DNA from: UBA1479 sp964012715
Lineage (GTDB): Bacteria; Pseudomonadota; Alphaproteobacteria; Rhodospirillales; Casp-alpha2
Reading direction: 5' to 3'
Assembly: GCA_964012715.1 (NCBI GenBank)
Contig: CAXGUG010000055.1
Location: forward strand, 1 to 25,038
Length of the DNA stretch: 25,038 bases
The position numbers and the translations under genes were made by a program. The notes under the pieces were generated by a model. It was given only the letters and a program-made list of their open reading frames with translations. It ran no database searches and was not told the DNA's origin. Shown in pieces: positions 6,492 through 14,851 of the stretch (positions are counted from its first letter, which is position 1; every line of letters begins with the position of its first letter).

Positions 6492-6962
6492 ATGTCCGAT
6501 ACACCCTTTATCCGCTGGATCACGCCCCAGACTGCTACCGCCGATACCCCGGCATTGCTGAGCCTGTTTCGGGAGTTGGCCGCATTCGAGGGCTGGAGCC
6601 ACCTGCTCTCCGTTTCCGCGGCGGAGCTGACCGCCCGCGCATCGGCCCAGCCCCCCCGGCTGCAGGCCGTCCTGGCCGAAGCGTCCGGCACCGCCATCGG
6701 CTTCGCCACGGTGTTCAATATCCCCTATGCCTATGCCGCCCGCCCGTCGATGGAGCTGGAAATGCTCTACGTCGCCGAACCCTGGCGGGCGCGCGGCGTG
6801 GGCAGGCTGTTGATGACCGCGGTTCTGGACCGCTCCCGGGCCCAGGGCTGCGAGCGGGTGGAATGGAACGTCCTGGCAGACAACGCCCGAGCCCAGGCGT
6901 TCTACGAGACCTTCGGTGCGTCGGAAAAGGCCGGATGGCGGCGCTGGGGCGTGACGCTTTAA
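6492..6962 (+). CDS. GNAT-family N-acetyltransferase, SSAT-like
   Basis: This encodes a 156-residue GNAT acetyltransferase that would transfer acetyl from acetyl-CoA to an amine. The acetyl-CoA P-loop is RARGVG (99-104), preceded by strand MELEMLYV (87-94) and followed by WNVLADNARAQAFYETFGA (125-143) with the usual catalytic-position tyrosine Y138. The N-terminal pattern (D18, LLSLFRELAAFEG, then PPRLQAVLAE) and the ending GASEKAGWRRW resemble the spermidine/spermine (diamine) acetyltransferase branch as I recall it. Its position, divergent from a polyamine synthesis operon, agrees with that, but substrate is inferred. There is no clear Shine-Dalgarno sequence before ATG 6492. It converges on ligA with only 10 bases between the stops and no hairpin terminator. 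Confidence 0.8.
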   Translation: MSDTPFIRWITPQTATADTPALLSLFRELAAFEGWSHLLSVSAAELTARASAQPPRLQAVLAEASGTAIGFATVFNIPYAYAARPSMELEMLYVAEPWRARGVGRLLMTAVLDRSRAQGCERVEWNVLADNARAQAFYETFGASEKAGWRRWGVTL

Positions 6963-6972
6963 GGCGCGTTGC

Positions 6973-9102
6973 CTATCGCTGGCCCACGAAGGCCAGCCAT
7001 TCTTCCTCGGTCATCACGGAGACGCCCAATTCTTCGGCTTTCTTCAACTTCGAGCCCGCCCCCGGCCCGGCAACCAGATAGTCGGTCTTTTTCGACACAC
7101 TACCCGCGACCTTGGCGCCCAGGCGCTCGGCGTTGGCCTTCGCCTCGGACCGGCCCATGGTTTCCAGCGTGCCGGTAAAGACCACGGTCTTGCCCGCGAC
7201 CGGCGAAGACGCGGTATCCGGCGCCTCCATGTCCTGAACGGTCAATTGGGCTTCCAGCTTGGCCAAAACGTCCAGGTTATGAGGCTCGGCGAAGAAGCCC
7301 AACAGGTCATCGGCGACCGAGGGGCCGATCTGATCGATATCGACCAGCTCCGCATAGGCCTCGCCGTCGCGGTCCCGCCCGGCGGCGATCATCGCCGCCT
7401 TGAACGCTGCCAGCGATCCATAGGTCCGCGCCAACAGGCGCGAGGTCGCCTGCCCGACCTGGGGAATGCCCAGGGCGTAGATGAAGCGGTCCAGGCCGAT
7501 GGTCCGGCGGGCCTCGATCGCGTTCTTCAGGTTGTCGATGGACTTTTCCTTCCACCCTTCGCGGCCCTGCAGGCGTGCAGTCAGGGCGTCGACATCGAAG
7601 ATATCGGCGGGCGAGGTCAGCCAGCCTTCCTCGTGGAAGGCCTCGACATTCTTGGCCCCCATGCCTTCGATATCGAAGGCGTCGCGAGACACGAAATGCT
7701 TCAGCCGCTCCACCGCCTGGGCCGGGCAGATCAGTCCGCCGGTACAGCGCTTGGCGGCGGCCCCTTCCTCGCGGATGGCGATGCTGCCGCATTCCGGGCA
7801 ATGGTCCGGCATCTGGAACGGCTGGGCACCCTCGGGGCGATTATCCAAAACGACCTCGACCACCTGGGGGATGACGTCGCCGGCGCGCTGGATCACGACC
7901 GTATCGCCCTCGCGGATGTCCTTGTCCCGCAGGTAGTCTTCGTTATGCAGGGTCGCGCGGCCCACGACCACGCCGCCGACCGTGACCGGCGTCAGGTTCG
8001 CGACCGGCGTCAACACGCCCGTGCGACCGACCTGCACCGTGATCTTTTCCAGCACCGTGGTCGCCTTTTCGGCGGCGAACTTGTGCGCCGTGGCCCAACG
8101 CGGCGCGCGGCTGACCTGGCCCAGGCGGTCCTGCCAATCCAGGCGGTTGACCTTATAGACCATGCCGTCGATATCGTAATCCAGGCCCGCGCGGTCGGTT
8201 TCCGTGCGCGAATACTCGGCCATGATCTCGTCCAACGACGCACAGACCTTGGCCCGCGTGTTGATCTGAAAGCCCCATTCGGCCAAGCGTTCGTAGAATT
8301 CGGCCTGGGTCTTCCAGGTGATGTCCGAGACCTCGCCCCAGGCATAGAAAAACACCCGCAGCGCGCGCGCCGCCGTGACCGACGGGTCCTTCTGGCGCAG
8401 CGACCCGGCGGCGGCATTGCGCGGATTGGCGAAGACCTTTCCGCCTTCTGCCTCCTGGCGCTCGTTCAGGGCACGGAAATCGGACTTGGCCATATAGACT
8501 TCGCCGCGCACCTCCAGCACTTCCGGCACACCGCCGCCCAACAGATCCTTCGGGACGATCCGGTCCGGCAGGTCCTTCAACGTGCGCAGGTTGGCGGTAA
8601 TGTTCTCCCCTTCCCGCCCATCACCCCGGGTCGCCGCCATCTCGAATTTTCCGTTCACATAGCGCGCCGTGACCGACAGCCCGTCGATCTTGGGCTCGGC
8701 CATGACCTCTACCGCCTCGTCCGCCGGAAGGCTCAGGAAGCGGCGCACGCGATCCAGAAAGTCGGCCACGTCTTCGCGGCTGAAGGCATTGCCCAGCGAC
8801 AGCATGGGAACCGAATGGGTGACCTTGGCGAAGCCGTCCGCCGGGGCCGCCCCGACCCGTTTGGACGGGCTGTCGGCGCGGATCAGCTTGGGAAACTTGG
8901 CTTCCAGCGCCTCGTTGCGGCGGCGCAGGGCGTCGTAGGCGGCATCGCTGACCGACGGGTCGTCGTTTTGATAATAAGCGGCGTCATGGGCCGCGATTTC
9001 GGAGGCCAGGCGTTCCAGCTCAATCGCGGCGTCTTCGGGCCGCATCGTTTCGACCGGCGCCTGTCGCAGGCCGTCGCCGTAATCCGGAGAGTTACCCGCC
9101 AT
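6973..9102 (-). CDS. ligA: NAD-dependent DNA ligase LigA
   Basis: This encodes the 709-residue replicative DNA ligase, which seals nicks using NAD+. The order is normal: N-terminal Ia domain with HDAAYYQNDDPSVSDAAYD, the adenylation motif AEPKIDG with K138 as the AMP-linked lysine, the OB fold, a four-cysteine zinc finger (DHCPECG ... RCTGGLICPAQ, about 430-460), tandem helix-hairpin-helix repeats, and a C-terminal BRCT domain (about 625-709, with GKTVVFTGTLETMGRSEAK). ATG 9102 overlaps the recN stop by one base (TGATG); a GTG at 9105 is an equally workable start overlapping by four. It is last in the bamD-recN-ligA unit. No terminator is seen after it. Confidence 0.97.
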   Translation of the reverse strand: MAGNSPDYGDGLRQAPVETMRPEDAAIELERLASEIAAHDAAYYQNDDPSVSDAAYDALRRRNEALEAKFPKLIRADSPSKRVGAAPADGFAKVTHSVPMLSLGNAFSREDVADFLDRVRRFLSLPADEAVEVMAEPKIDGLSVTARYVNGKFEMAATRGDGREGENITANLRTLKDLPDRIVPKDLLGGGVPEVLEVRGEVYMAKSDFRALNERQEAEGGKVFANPRNAAAGSLRQKDPSVTAARALRVFFYAWGEVSDITWKTQAEFYERLAEWGFQINTRAKVCASLDEIMAEYSRTETDRAGLDYDIDGMVYKVNRLDWQDRLGQVSRAPRWATAHKFAAEKATTVLEKITVQVGRTGVLTPVANLTPVTVGGVVVGRATLHNEDYLRDKDIREGDTVVIQRAGDVIPQVVEVVLDNRPEGAQPFQMPDHCPECGSIAIREEGAAAKRCTGGLICPAQAVERLKHFVSRDAFDIEGMGAKNVEAFHEEGWLTSPADIFDVDALTARLQGREGWKEKSIDNLKNAIEARRTIGLDRFIYALGIPQVGQATSRLLARTYGSLAAFKAAMIAAGRDRDGEAYAELVDIDQIGPSVADDLLGFFAEPHNLDVLAKLEAQLTVQDMEAPDTASSPVAGKTVVFTGTLETMGRSEAKANAERLGAKVAGSVSKKTDYLVAGPGAGSKLKKAEELGVSVMTEEEWLAFVGQR

Positions 9103-10787
9103 CACGATGCCCGGCGGTCCAACAGGGAATTAGCCGCCGCGCGGGCTTCCTCGGTCACTTCCGATCCGGCCAGCATGCGGGCAATTTCCTCGCGCCGCTC
9201 GTCGTTGCTCAGGACCGTCACGGTCGTCGCCGTGCCTTGATCACGGGACGCCTTCTGAACCTTCAGGTGGCTGGCACCCTGGGCCGCGACCTGGGGCGAA
9301 TGGGTCACAACCAGAACCTGCACCGCATCGCCCAAGCGGGCCAACCGCTCGCCCACCGCCGCTGCCGTGGCCCCACCGATCCCGGCGTCCACTTCGTCGA
9401 AAATCAGGGTCGGCACCGGATCGGCATCGGCCAGGACAACCTTCAGCGCCAACATGAAGCGCGCCAATTCCCCGCCCGAGGCGATCTTGTTCATCGGCCC
9501 GGCGGCCGATCCCGGATTGGTCGCGACCAGGAACTGCGCCTTTTCCATGCCGCCCGGCCCCCAGGCGTCTTCGTCCAGGGCGTCCAGGCGGGTTTCGAAC
9601 CGCGCGCCGGCCAAATGCAGCGGAGCCAGTTCGGCGCAAATCGCCTTGTCCAGACGCTCCGCCGCCTGCTTACGGCCCTGGCTAAGGTCACCGGCGGCGC
9701 GGATATAAGCCTTCCGCGCCTCGGCCTCGGCCTGTTCCAGGCGTTGCAGGTCGCCCGACCCCGTATCCAGGGCAACAATCTGCGCCTCCATCCGGGCCAG
9801 CAGCCCGGGCAGACCATCGACCTGGACGTTATGCTTCCGGGCCAGGGCGCGCAGGGAGAACAAGCGTTCTTCCGTCTGCTCCATCTTGCGCGGGTCCAGG
9901 TCGAGGATTTGCGAGGCCCGCTCCAACTGGGTGATGGCTTCCGCCGCCTCGTCCAGCGCGCGCCCCAGGGTGGCCAGAACGACGTCCAGCGCGCCCCCGG
10001 CCTTGTCCGCGACGCTTTCCAACTCGCGCAGGGCCGTGCGCAGGCCATTTTCGACCCCGCGACCGGTCCCCAGGCCCGCCTGGGCGCGGTTCATGGCCTC
10101 CAGCACCTTTTCGCTGTGCATCATGACCGAGCGTTCCTGGGCCAGGCGTTCTTCCTCGCCCTCTTCCGGGGCCAGGGCGGATAGTTCCTCGAGCGCGTGG
10201 CGCAGGAATTCCTCGTCCCGCCGGGCATCGGCCAGGGCATCGGCGGCGGCCTGCCGGGCGGCGGCCGCTTCCTGCCAGGCGTTCCAAGTCCGACGGCAGG
10301 TCTCGGCCTTGGCCGTCAGGCCGCCGAAGGCGTCCAACAAGCCCCGATGCTGGGCCGGGTTCATCAGATGGTGGTTGTCGAACTGACCGTGGATTTCGAC
10401 CAGGGTCTCGCCGACTTGGCGCAGCAGCCCGACGCTGACCGGCTCGTCATTGACGAAAGCCTTGGACCGGCCGTCGGCGCTCAGGGTCCGGCGGACAAGG
10501 ACGGTCCGACCGTCGCCGTCATCATGGGGGGGAATGCCGTGTTCGGCCAGAACCCCATGAACCGGCGCATCGGCGGCGACATGGAAGACCGCGGAGACGC
10601 TGGCGGGCCCCGCCCCGGCGCGGACCAATCGGGCCTCGGCCCGGCCGCCCAGGGCCAAGCCCAAGGCATCCAAAAGGATTGATTTGCCGGCCCCCGTCTC
10701 GCCGGTCAAAACGCACAGCCCCGCCGGAAAATCCAGCGACAGGCGGTCAATCAACACGACATCCCGGACGGTGAGGCTCGTCAGCAT
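9102..10787 (-). CDS. recN: DNA repair protein RecN
   Basis: This encodes a 561-residue SMC-like ATPase that acts early at double-strand breaks. The N-terminal ATPase half has Walker A GETGAGKS (29-36) in LTGETGAGKSILLDALGLAL and the RecN feature HGQFDNH. A coiled-coil middle rich in A, E, R and L follows. The C-terminal half has the signature ASGGELARFMLALK and Walker B LIFDEVDAGIGG. ATG 10787 (MLTSLTVRDVVLIDRL) is the typical RecN start; the frame runs open upstream into bamD, but that extension is not RecN-like. It begins 13 bases after bamD and is coupled to ligA by stop/start overlap. No LexA box was recognised, since it is read from the bamD promoter. Confidence 0.96.
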   Translation of the reverse strand: MLTSLTVRDVVLIDRLSLDFPAGLCVLTGETGAGKSILLDALGLALGGRAEARLVRAGAGPASVSAVFHVAADAPVHGVLAEHGIPPHDDGDGRTVLVRRTLSADGRSKAFVNDEPVSVGLLRQVGETLVEIHGQFDNHHLMNPAQHRGLLDAFGGLTAKAETCRRTWNAWQEAAAARQAAADALADARRDEEFLRHALEELSALAPEEGEEERLAQERSVMMHSEKVLEAMNRAQAGLGTGRGVENGLRTALRELESVADKAGGALDVVLATLGRALDEAAEAITQLERASQILDLDPRKMEQTEERLFSLRALARKHNVQVDGLPGLLARMEAQIVALDTGSGDLQRLEQAEAEARKAYIRAAGDLSQGRKQAAERLDKAICAELAPLHLAGARFETRLDALDEDAWGPGGMEKAQFLVATNPGSAAGPMNKIASGGELARFMLALKVVLADADPVPTLIFDEVDAGIGGATAAAVGERLARLGDAVQVLVVTHSPQVAAQGASHLKVQKASRDQGTATTVTVLSNDERREEIARMLAGSEVTEEARAAANSLLDRRAS

Positions 10788-10800
10788 GGCGAATTCAGGC

Positions 10801-11649
10801 CTACCAGAATTTGAGGCTGTCGTACCAGGCCTTCTCGTCTTCCACCTGGGGACGGACATGTTCGCCCGTCAGCATTTCATAGGAATCCATGTACCACTCG
10901 CTGCCCGGGAAGTTATGACCCAGGACCGATGCCGTCTTGCGCGCTTCATCGGTCAGACCAAGGGCCAGATAGGCCTCGGTCAGGCGATGCAGCGCTTCGG
11001 GCACGTGGGTCGTGGTCTGATACTTATCGACCACGGTGCGGAAGCGATTGATGGCCGCAAGGTATTGATGCTGGTTGTGATAATACCGCCCGATTTCCAT
11101 CTCCTTGCCGGCAAGATGGTCATAGGTCAGTTCCAGCTTGAACTTGGCGTCGCGGGCGAACTTGCTTTCCGGGAAGCGGGTGACGACTTCCTTCAGGCTT
11201 TCCAGGGCCAGCGATGTCATCCGCTGATCCCGGGTCACGTCCGAGATCTGTTCGTAATAAGCCAAGCCCTTCAGATAATAGGCATAGCCCACATCCTTAT
11301 GGGTCGGGTGCAGTTCGATAAACCGGTCCAGGGCCGCGATGGCTTCCTGATAGTTGTTCGATTTGTAATAGCCGTAGGCGGCCATGATCTGGGCCTTGGT
11401 CGCCCAGACAGAATACGGATGCTGGCGTTCAACTTCTTCGAAGGTCAGGGCCGCGTCGGCAAACTTTCGCCCCGTCATCTGATCGACGCCGCGGTTGTAC
11501 AACTCGTCCACCGGACGCTCGACATAGACGGGCTTGTCTTCTTCGAAGATCGAGCAGGCAGACAGGCTCAAGGCCAGCGCCAGAGCGGGGACAAGGTGTT
11601 TGATCCGGTCGGACATGCTCATCGGCGGGTGATCTGCTTCGTCAGCCAT
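10801..11649 (-). CDS. bamD: Outer-membrane protein assembly lipoprotein BamD
   Basis: This encodes a 282-residue lipoprotein of the BAM complex, which folds beta-barrel proteins into the outer membrane with BamA. A hydrophobic signal (HLVPALALALSLS) ends in the lipobox LSAC, with C32 as the lipidated residue. Several tetratricopeptide-like repeats follow (for example DELYNRGVDQMTGRKFADAA and YYKSNNYQEAIAALDRFIEL), as in BamD. ATG 11649 is chosen because GAGG lies 9 bases upstream and a good promoter ends just before it. Starts at 11622 or 11616 would give a shorter, more usual signal peptide but lack a Shine-Dalgarno sequence. The frame stays open to 11733, but that part overlaps the promoter. 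Confidence 0.93.
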   Translation of the reverse strand: MADEADHPPMSMSDRIKHLVPALALALSLSACSIFEEDKPVYVERPVDELYNRGVDQMTGRKFADAALTFEEVERQHPYSVWATKAQIMAAYGYYKSNNYQEAIAALDRFIELHPTHKDVGYAYYLKGLAYYEQISDVTRDQRMTSLALESLKEVVTRFPESKFARDAKFKLELTYDHLAGKEMEIGRYYHNQHQYLAAINRFRTVVDKYQTTTHVPEALHRLTEAYLALGLTDEARKTASVLGHNFPGSEWYMDSYEMLTGEHVRPQVEDEKAWYDSLKFW

Positions 11650-11658
11650 TGAATACTG

Positions 11659-11662
11659 CCTC
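11659..11662 (-). promoter_or_regulatory. Ribosome-binding site deciding the bamD start
   Basis: GAGG lies 9 bases before ATG 11649. The two later ATGs (11622, 11616) have no such sequence, which favours the longer signal peptide. A 6-bp hairpin CACGGG/CCCGTG (11665-11679) lies just upstream in the leader. Confidence 0.55.
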
Positions 11663-11696
11663 GGCACGGGTGACCCGTGGGGCTTTGTGCGCCGGG

Positions 11697-11724
11697 AATA
11701 TACCATGCGGTAAAGCCATTTCAA
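11697..11724 (-). promoter_or_regulatory. Sigma-70-like promoter for bamD-recN-ligA
   Basis: On the minus strand a -35 box TTGAAA (11719-11724) and a -10 box TATATT (11697-11702) are spaced by 16 bases, each matching five of six consensus positions. Transcription would begin near 11690, giving a leader of about 40 bases before ATG 11649. It lies downstream of the lpxC terminator, so the bamD group appears to be its own transcription unit. Confidence 0.7.
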
Positions 11725-11792
11725 AAAGGCCAAATCGGCTCTTTTTTAGGATTTGGCACGGATTGCCCGAATAGCAAGCCCTGGGCTGGACG

Positions 11793-11816
11793 CAAAAACG
11801 GCGCCCATCGGCGCCG
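11793..11816 (-). terminator. Intrinsic terminator after lpxC
   Basis: Read on the minus strand, a 7-bp perfect stem CGGCGCC/GGCGCCG with loop GATG (11799-11816) is followed directly by TTTTT (11794-11798). It begins 25 bases after the lpxC stop codon and ahead of the bamD promoter, so it should end the dcw-lpxC transcript. Confidence 0.9.
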
Positions 11817-11841
11817 CTGCATTCCCAACTAGGCTTTTCGC

Positions 11842-12816
11842 TTAGACCAGGGCCGGTTCGGCCTTGATCCCGCCGTCCATCGCGGTCTTCGATTCGTCAC
11901 CGCGCAGGATGTCGTAGCACCAGGCATCGGGATCGGCGAACAGCTTGTGCAACAGCGCGTTGTTGATCGCATGGCCGGCCCGCTCGGCACGGTAGGCGCC
12001 AATGATCTGGCTTCCCGCCAAGTACAGGTCGCCCACGGCGTCCAGCGCCTTGTGGCGGACGAATTCGTCGTCATGGCGCAGACCGCCGTCGTTCAGCACC
12101 TTGTCGCCGTCGATGACGATGGCGTTGTCCAGGGAACCGCCACGGGCCAAACCGGCTTTGCGCATGGCTTCGACCTCGTGCATGAAGCCGAAGGTCCGGG
12201 CATTGGCCAGTTCCTTGCAGAACGTGCCGTTGACCACGCCCAGGCTGAGATGCTGGCGGCGGATGGCTTCGCTCTGGAATTCGATTTCGAAGTCGACCGA
12301 GAACACCGGCGACGGCGACAGTTCGGCGCGGCCATGGTCCGTTTCCACGGCAACCGGCTTCAACACGCGAATGACGCGGCGGGCGGCGGAAAGCTCGACC
12401 ACACCAGCGGCGCGGATCAGGTCGACGAACTGCTGCGAGCTGCCGTCCATGACCGGAACTTCCGGTCCGTCCAGCTCGATCCGGGCGTTGTCGATACCGC
12501 AACCGGCCAGGGCCGCCATCAGATGTTCGACCGTGCCGACCGAAACACCGTGATCGTTGGCGACCGCCGAACACAGGCGCGTATCGGCGACGCGGTCCCA
12601 GCGGGCCGCGACTTCGGCTTCGCCTTCGGCGACATCGGTGCGGAGAAAATGAATGCCGTAATCGGCGGGGGCGGGGTGCAGAACCATGTTCACCGGAGCG
12701 CCGGAATGCAGGCCGATCCCCGTCAGGGTCACCGCTTCCTTGAGGGTGCGCTGACGAACGGCATCCTTGGCTGCGGTTTTCGGCTGGTCTTTCTGGCCGG
12801 CGGTGTTCAAACCCAT
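11842..12816 (-). CDS. lpxC: UDP-3-O-acyl-N-acetylglucosamine deacetylase LpxC
   Basis: This encodes the 324-residue zinc enzyme for the committed step of lipid A synthesis. The zinc ligands are H98 (in GTVEHLMAAL), H255 and D259 (in FVRHKALDAVGDLYL), with E97 beside H98 as the general-base position and the catalytic histidine H282 in AGHAINNALLHKL. The N-terminus RQRTLKEAVTLTGIGLHSG is typical, with an extra basic stretch of about 20 residues in front. ATG 12816 has GGGGAA close upstream. It lies 183 bases below ftsZ, separated by hairpins, and has its own terminator, so it may be expressed partly apart from the division genes. Confidence 0.97.
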   Translation of the reverse strand: MGLNTAGQKDQPKTAAKDAVRQRTLKEAVTLTGIGLHSGAPVNMVLHPAPADYGIHFLRTDVAEGEAEVAARWDRVADTRLCSAVANDHGVSVGTVEHLMAALAGCGIDNARIELDGPEVPVMDGSSQQFVDLIRAAGVVELSAARRVIRVLKPVAVETDHGRAELSPSPVFSVDFEIEFQSEAIRRQHLSLGVVNGTFCKELANARTFGFMHEVEAMRKAGLARGGSLDNAIVIDGDKVLNDGGLRHDDEFVRHKALDAVGDLYLAGSQIIGAYRAERAGHAINNALLHKLFADPDAWCYDILRGDESKTAMDGGIKAEPALV

Positions 12817-12862
12817 AAGGTTCCCCGTTTATGTTCCGTTTCCCCCCCGGGTTTTCCGGGCA

Positions 12863-12890
12863 GGAACGCTTCTTCTATAACCCTCGTTCC
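12863..12890 (-). promoter_or_regulatory. Inverted repeat in the lpxC upstream region
   Basis: GGAACG (12863-12868) and CGTTCC (12885-12890) form a 6-bp inverted repeat spaced by 16 bases. A -10-like TATAGA on the minus strand lies between the arms, about 55 bases before the lpxC start. No good -35 box matches, so promoter or operator status is only a possibility. Confidence 0.25.
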
Positions 12891-12916
12891 CGACACAACC
12901 GCCGGAAAATGAAGAA

Positions 12917-12949
12917 ATCCCAGGTATCTGCATAAACAGAACCTGGGAT
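12917..12949 (-). terminator. Long hairpin downstream of ftsZ, possible terminator
   Basis: A perfect 9-bp repeat ATCCCAGGT/ACCTGGGAT encloses a second 4-bp TCTG/CAGA pair with one bulged base and a 6-base loop. On the minus strand it is followed by a loose T-rich run, TTTCTTCATTTT. It lies about 50 bases after the ftsZ stop. It may terminate part of the dcw transcript before lpxC or protect the ftsZ mRNA end. Confidence 0.6.
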
Positions 12950-12980
12950 CCCCTCAAATCACTATTTGTTTCCGAATGTT

Positions 12981-12995
12981 ACGGCGTTCCGCCGT
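12981..12995 (-). other. Short hairpin directly after the ftsZ stop
   Basis: ACGGCG and CGCCGT form a perfect 6-bp stem with a 3-base loop, starting 4 bases after the ftsZ stop codon. No T-run follows. It may act with the larger downstream hairpin to define the ftsZ mRNA 3' end. Confidence 0.4.
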
Positions 12996-12999
12996 CCTT

Positions 13000-14844
13000 T
13001 CAATTGGCCTGGCGGCGCAGAAAGGCTGGGATATCCAGAAGATCGTCTTCGGTTTCCGCCGAGGGCAGACGATCCGCCGGATCGACACCGCCCAACGGAG
13101 CCTTGGCCGGCGCCGGGGTCGGAGCCGGAGCGACCGTGGCCGCGGCCTGAACCGGCGCTTGAACCGGGGCCGGAGCAGGCGTGGCAGCAGGCGTATCAAC
13201 CGCCTGCGGCGTGGCCGTCCGGGACCGGATCAGGGCATCGATGGTGCCGCGATCCGCCGCTGTGGCTTCAACCGGCGTAGCCGGAGCAGCCGCTGCGGGC
13301 TCGGAAACCGTTGATTCCTCGGGCTTTTTGGCCCGACCGGTGCCCGTGACACGCTCGAACAGCGACAGACCGCCGCCTTCCTTGCGGCCGCGACGTAGCA
13401 GACCACCCGCCTTCGGCGCGTCGTCTTCATCCTGCGCCCCATTGACCATGGCGGCGACTTCGAACGGATCGGCGCTCTGCGCCGGACCATCCATCACGTC
13501 ATCTTCCTCGACCTCGATCGCACGGGGCGGAATGAAGGATTCGACGTTGCTGGCGCCCGGCATGGCCGCCGGAACGCGCGGCTGAATTTCCGCCGGGGCG
13601 GCTTCCACCGTCTCAATCGGGGCTTCGGCTTCCGCCGTCACCGGGGCCTTATCGGCTTCGGCAACTTCGGCAATCGGCTCGGAAATAGCGGAATCGTCGG
13701 TCGATTCGGCCACTTCAGCGTCGATTTTCGGCTCGGACACCGGCTCGTCGAAGGTCGAAACCACGATCGGCGCTTCGGCCTTGGGCTCTTCCTCGGGCCG
13801 GGGGACACGCACCGGAGCGATCCGCTGGGCCTGGTTGAGGATGTTCATATGCGACGGCTGTTCGCCTTCGGCGACTTCCAGACCGGTCGCCACGACCGAC
13901 ACACGCATGGTGCCTTCCATGGACTGATCGAAAGCCGAGCCGATGATGATGTAGGCGTCTTCGTCGACTTCGGCGCGAACCCGGTTGGCGGCTTCGTCGA
14001 CTTCGAACAGGGTCACATCGTCACCACCGGTGATGTTGATGAGCACGCCCTTGGCGCCCCGCATCGAGGCATCATCCAGCAGCGGGTTGGAGATCGCCGC
14101 TTCGGCGGCGTCCAGGGCCCGGCGTTCGCCGGCGGCTTCGCCCGTGCCCATCATGGCACGGCCCATGCCCTGCATCACCGACTGCACGTCGGCGAAGTCC
14201 AGGTTGATCAAGCCCGGCATGACCATCAGGTCGGTGATCGAGCGCACGCCCGAATACAGAACGTCGTCCGCCATCTTGAAGGCGTCGGCGAAGGTCGTCT
14301 TCTCGTTGGCGACGCGGAACAGGTTCTGGTTCGGAATGATGATCAGGGTATCGACGTAACCGGCGAGTTCGTCCAACCCGGCTTCCGCCAAACGCAGGCG
14401 GTGGCTGCCTTCGAACTGGAAGGGCTTGGTCACCACGCCAACGGTCAGGATGCCGTGCTCGCGCGCGGCCTTGGCGATGACTGGCGCGGCCCCGGTGCCC
14501 GTGCCGCCGCCCATACCGGCAGCGATGAACACCATGTTGGAATCCTTCAGTTCGTCGAGGATTTCACCGATCGATTCCTCGGCGGCGGCGCGGCCGACTT
14601 CCGGCTTCGACCCCGCACCCAGGCCCTTGGTGACCCCGGTGCCCAGTTGAATGCGGCGATCGGCCTTCGACCCTTTGATGGCCTGCGCATCCGTGTTGGC
14701 GACGATGAAATCGCAGCCTTCCAGGTTGGCCGCGATCATGTTGTTCACGGCATTGCCGCCGGCACCGCCGACGCCGATCACGCTGATCCGAGGCTTCAGC
14801 TCGGGCGCGTCGTTCTCTTCAGGTACTGTAATGTTAATGCTCAT
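13000..14844 (-). CDS. ftsZ: Cell division protein FtsZ
   Basis: This encodes the 614-residue tubulin-like GTPase that forms the division ring. The GTP-binding core has IGVGGAGGNAVNNM (about 23-36), the tubulin signature GGGTGTG (112-118) and the T7 synergy loop NLDFAD (214-219), and ends near residue 322. A disordered linker of about 275 residues follows, rich in A, P, E and V, with one ordered-looking island SLFERVTGTGRAKK (494-507). The conserved tip DLLDIPAFLRRQAN (601-614) binds FtsA and other partners. ATG 14844 is set by GGAGG 7 bases upstream. The 107-base gap to ftsA holds an imperfect 8-bp stem TGCAGCCG/CGGTTGCA. The protein is longer than the roughly 380-residue E. coli form because of the linker, as in other alphaproteobacteria. 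Confidence 0.98.
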   Translation of the reverse strand: MSINITVPEENDAPELKPRISVIGVGGAGGNAVNNMIAANLEGCDFIVANTDAQAIKGSKADRRIQLGTGVTKGLGAGSKPEVGRAAAEESIGEILDELKDSNMVFIAAGMGGGTGTGAAPVIAKAAREHGILTVGVVTKPFQFEGSHRLRLAEAGLDELAGYVDTLIIIPNQNLFRVANEKTTFADAFKMADDVLYSGVRSITDLMVMPGLINLDFADVQSVMQGMGRAMMGTGEAAGERRALDAAEAAISNPLLDDASMRGAKGVLINITGGDDVTLFEVDEAANRVRAEVDEDAYIIIGSAFDQSMEGTMRVSVVATGLEVAEGEQPSHMNILNQAQRIAPVRVPRPEEEPKAEAPIVVSTFDEPVSEPKIDAEVAESTDDSAISEPIAEVAEADKAPVTAEAEAPIETVEAAPAEIQPRVPAAMPGASNVESFIPPRAIEVEEDDVMDGPAQSADPFEVAAMVNGAQDEDDAPKAGGLLRRGRKEGGGLSLFERVTGTGRAKKPEESTVSEPAAAAPATPVEATAADRGTIDALIRSRTATPQAVDTPAATPAPAPVQAPVQAAATVAPAPTPAPAKAPLGGVDPADRLPSAETEDDLLDIPAFLRRQAN

Positions 14845-14851
14845 TTCACTG

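Noticed and set aside
7246..9240. A 664-codon open frame on the plus strand opposite ligA and the recN end
   Set aside because: It lies wholly antisense to motif-rich ligA. Its translation has no recognisable domain and its composition is that of the complement of G+C-rich codons.
11754..11768. A sigma-54-like TGGCAC...TTGC sequence (plus strand) between bamD and lpxC
   Set aside because: The gap between the GG and GC elements is two bases too short, and no plus-strand gene follows.
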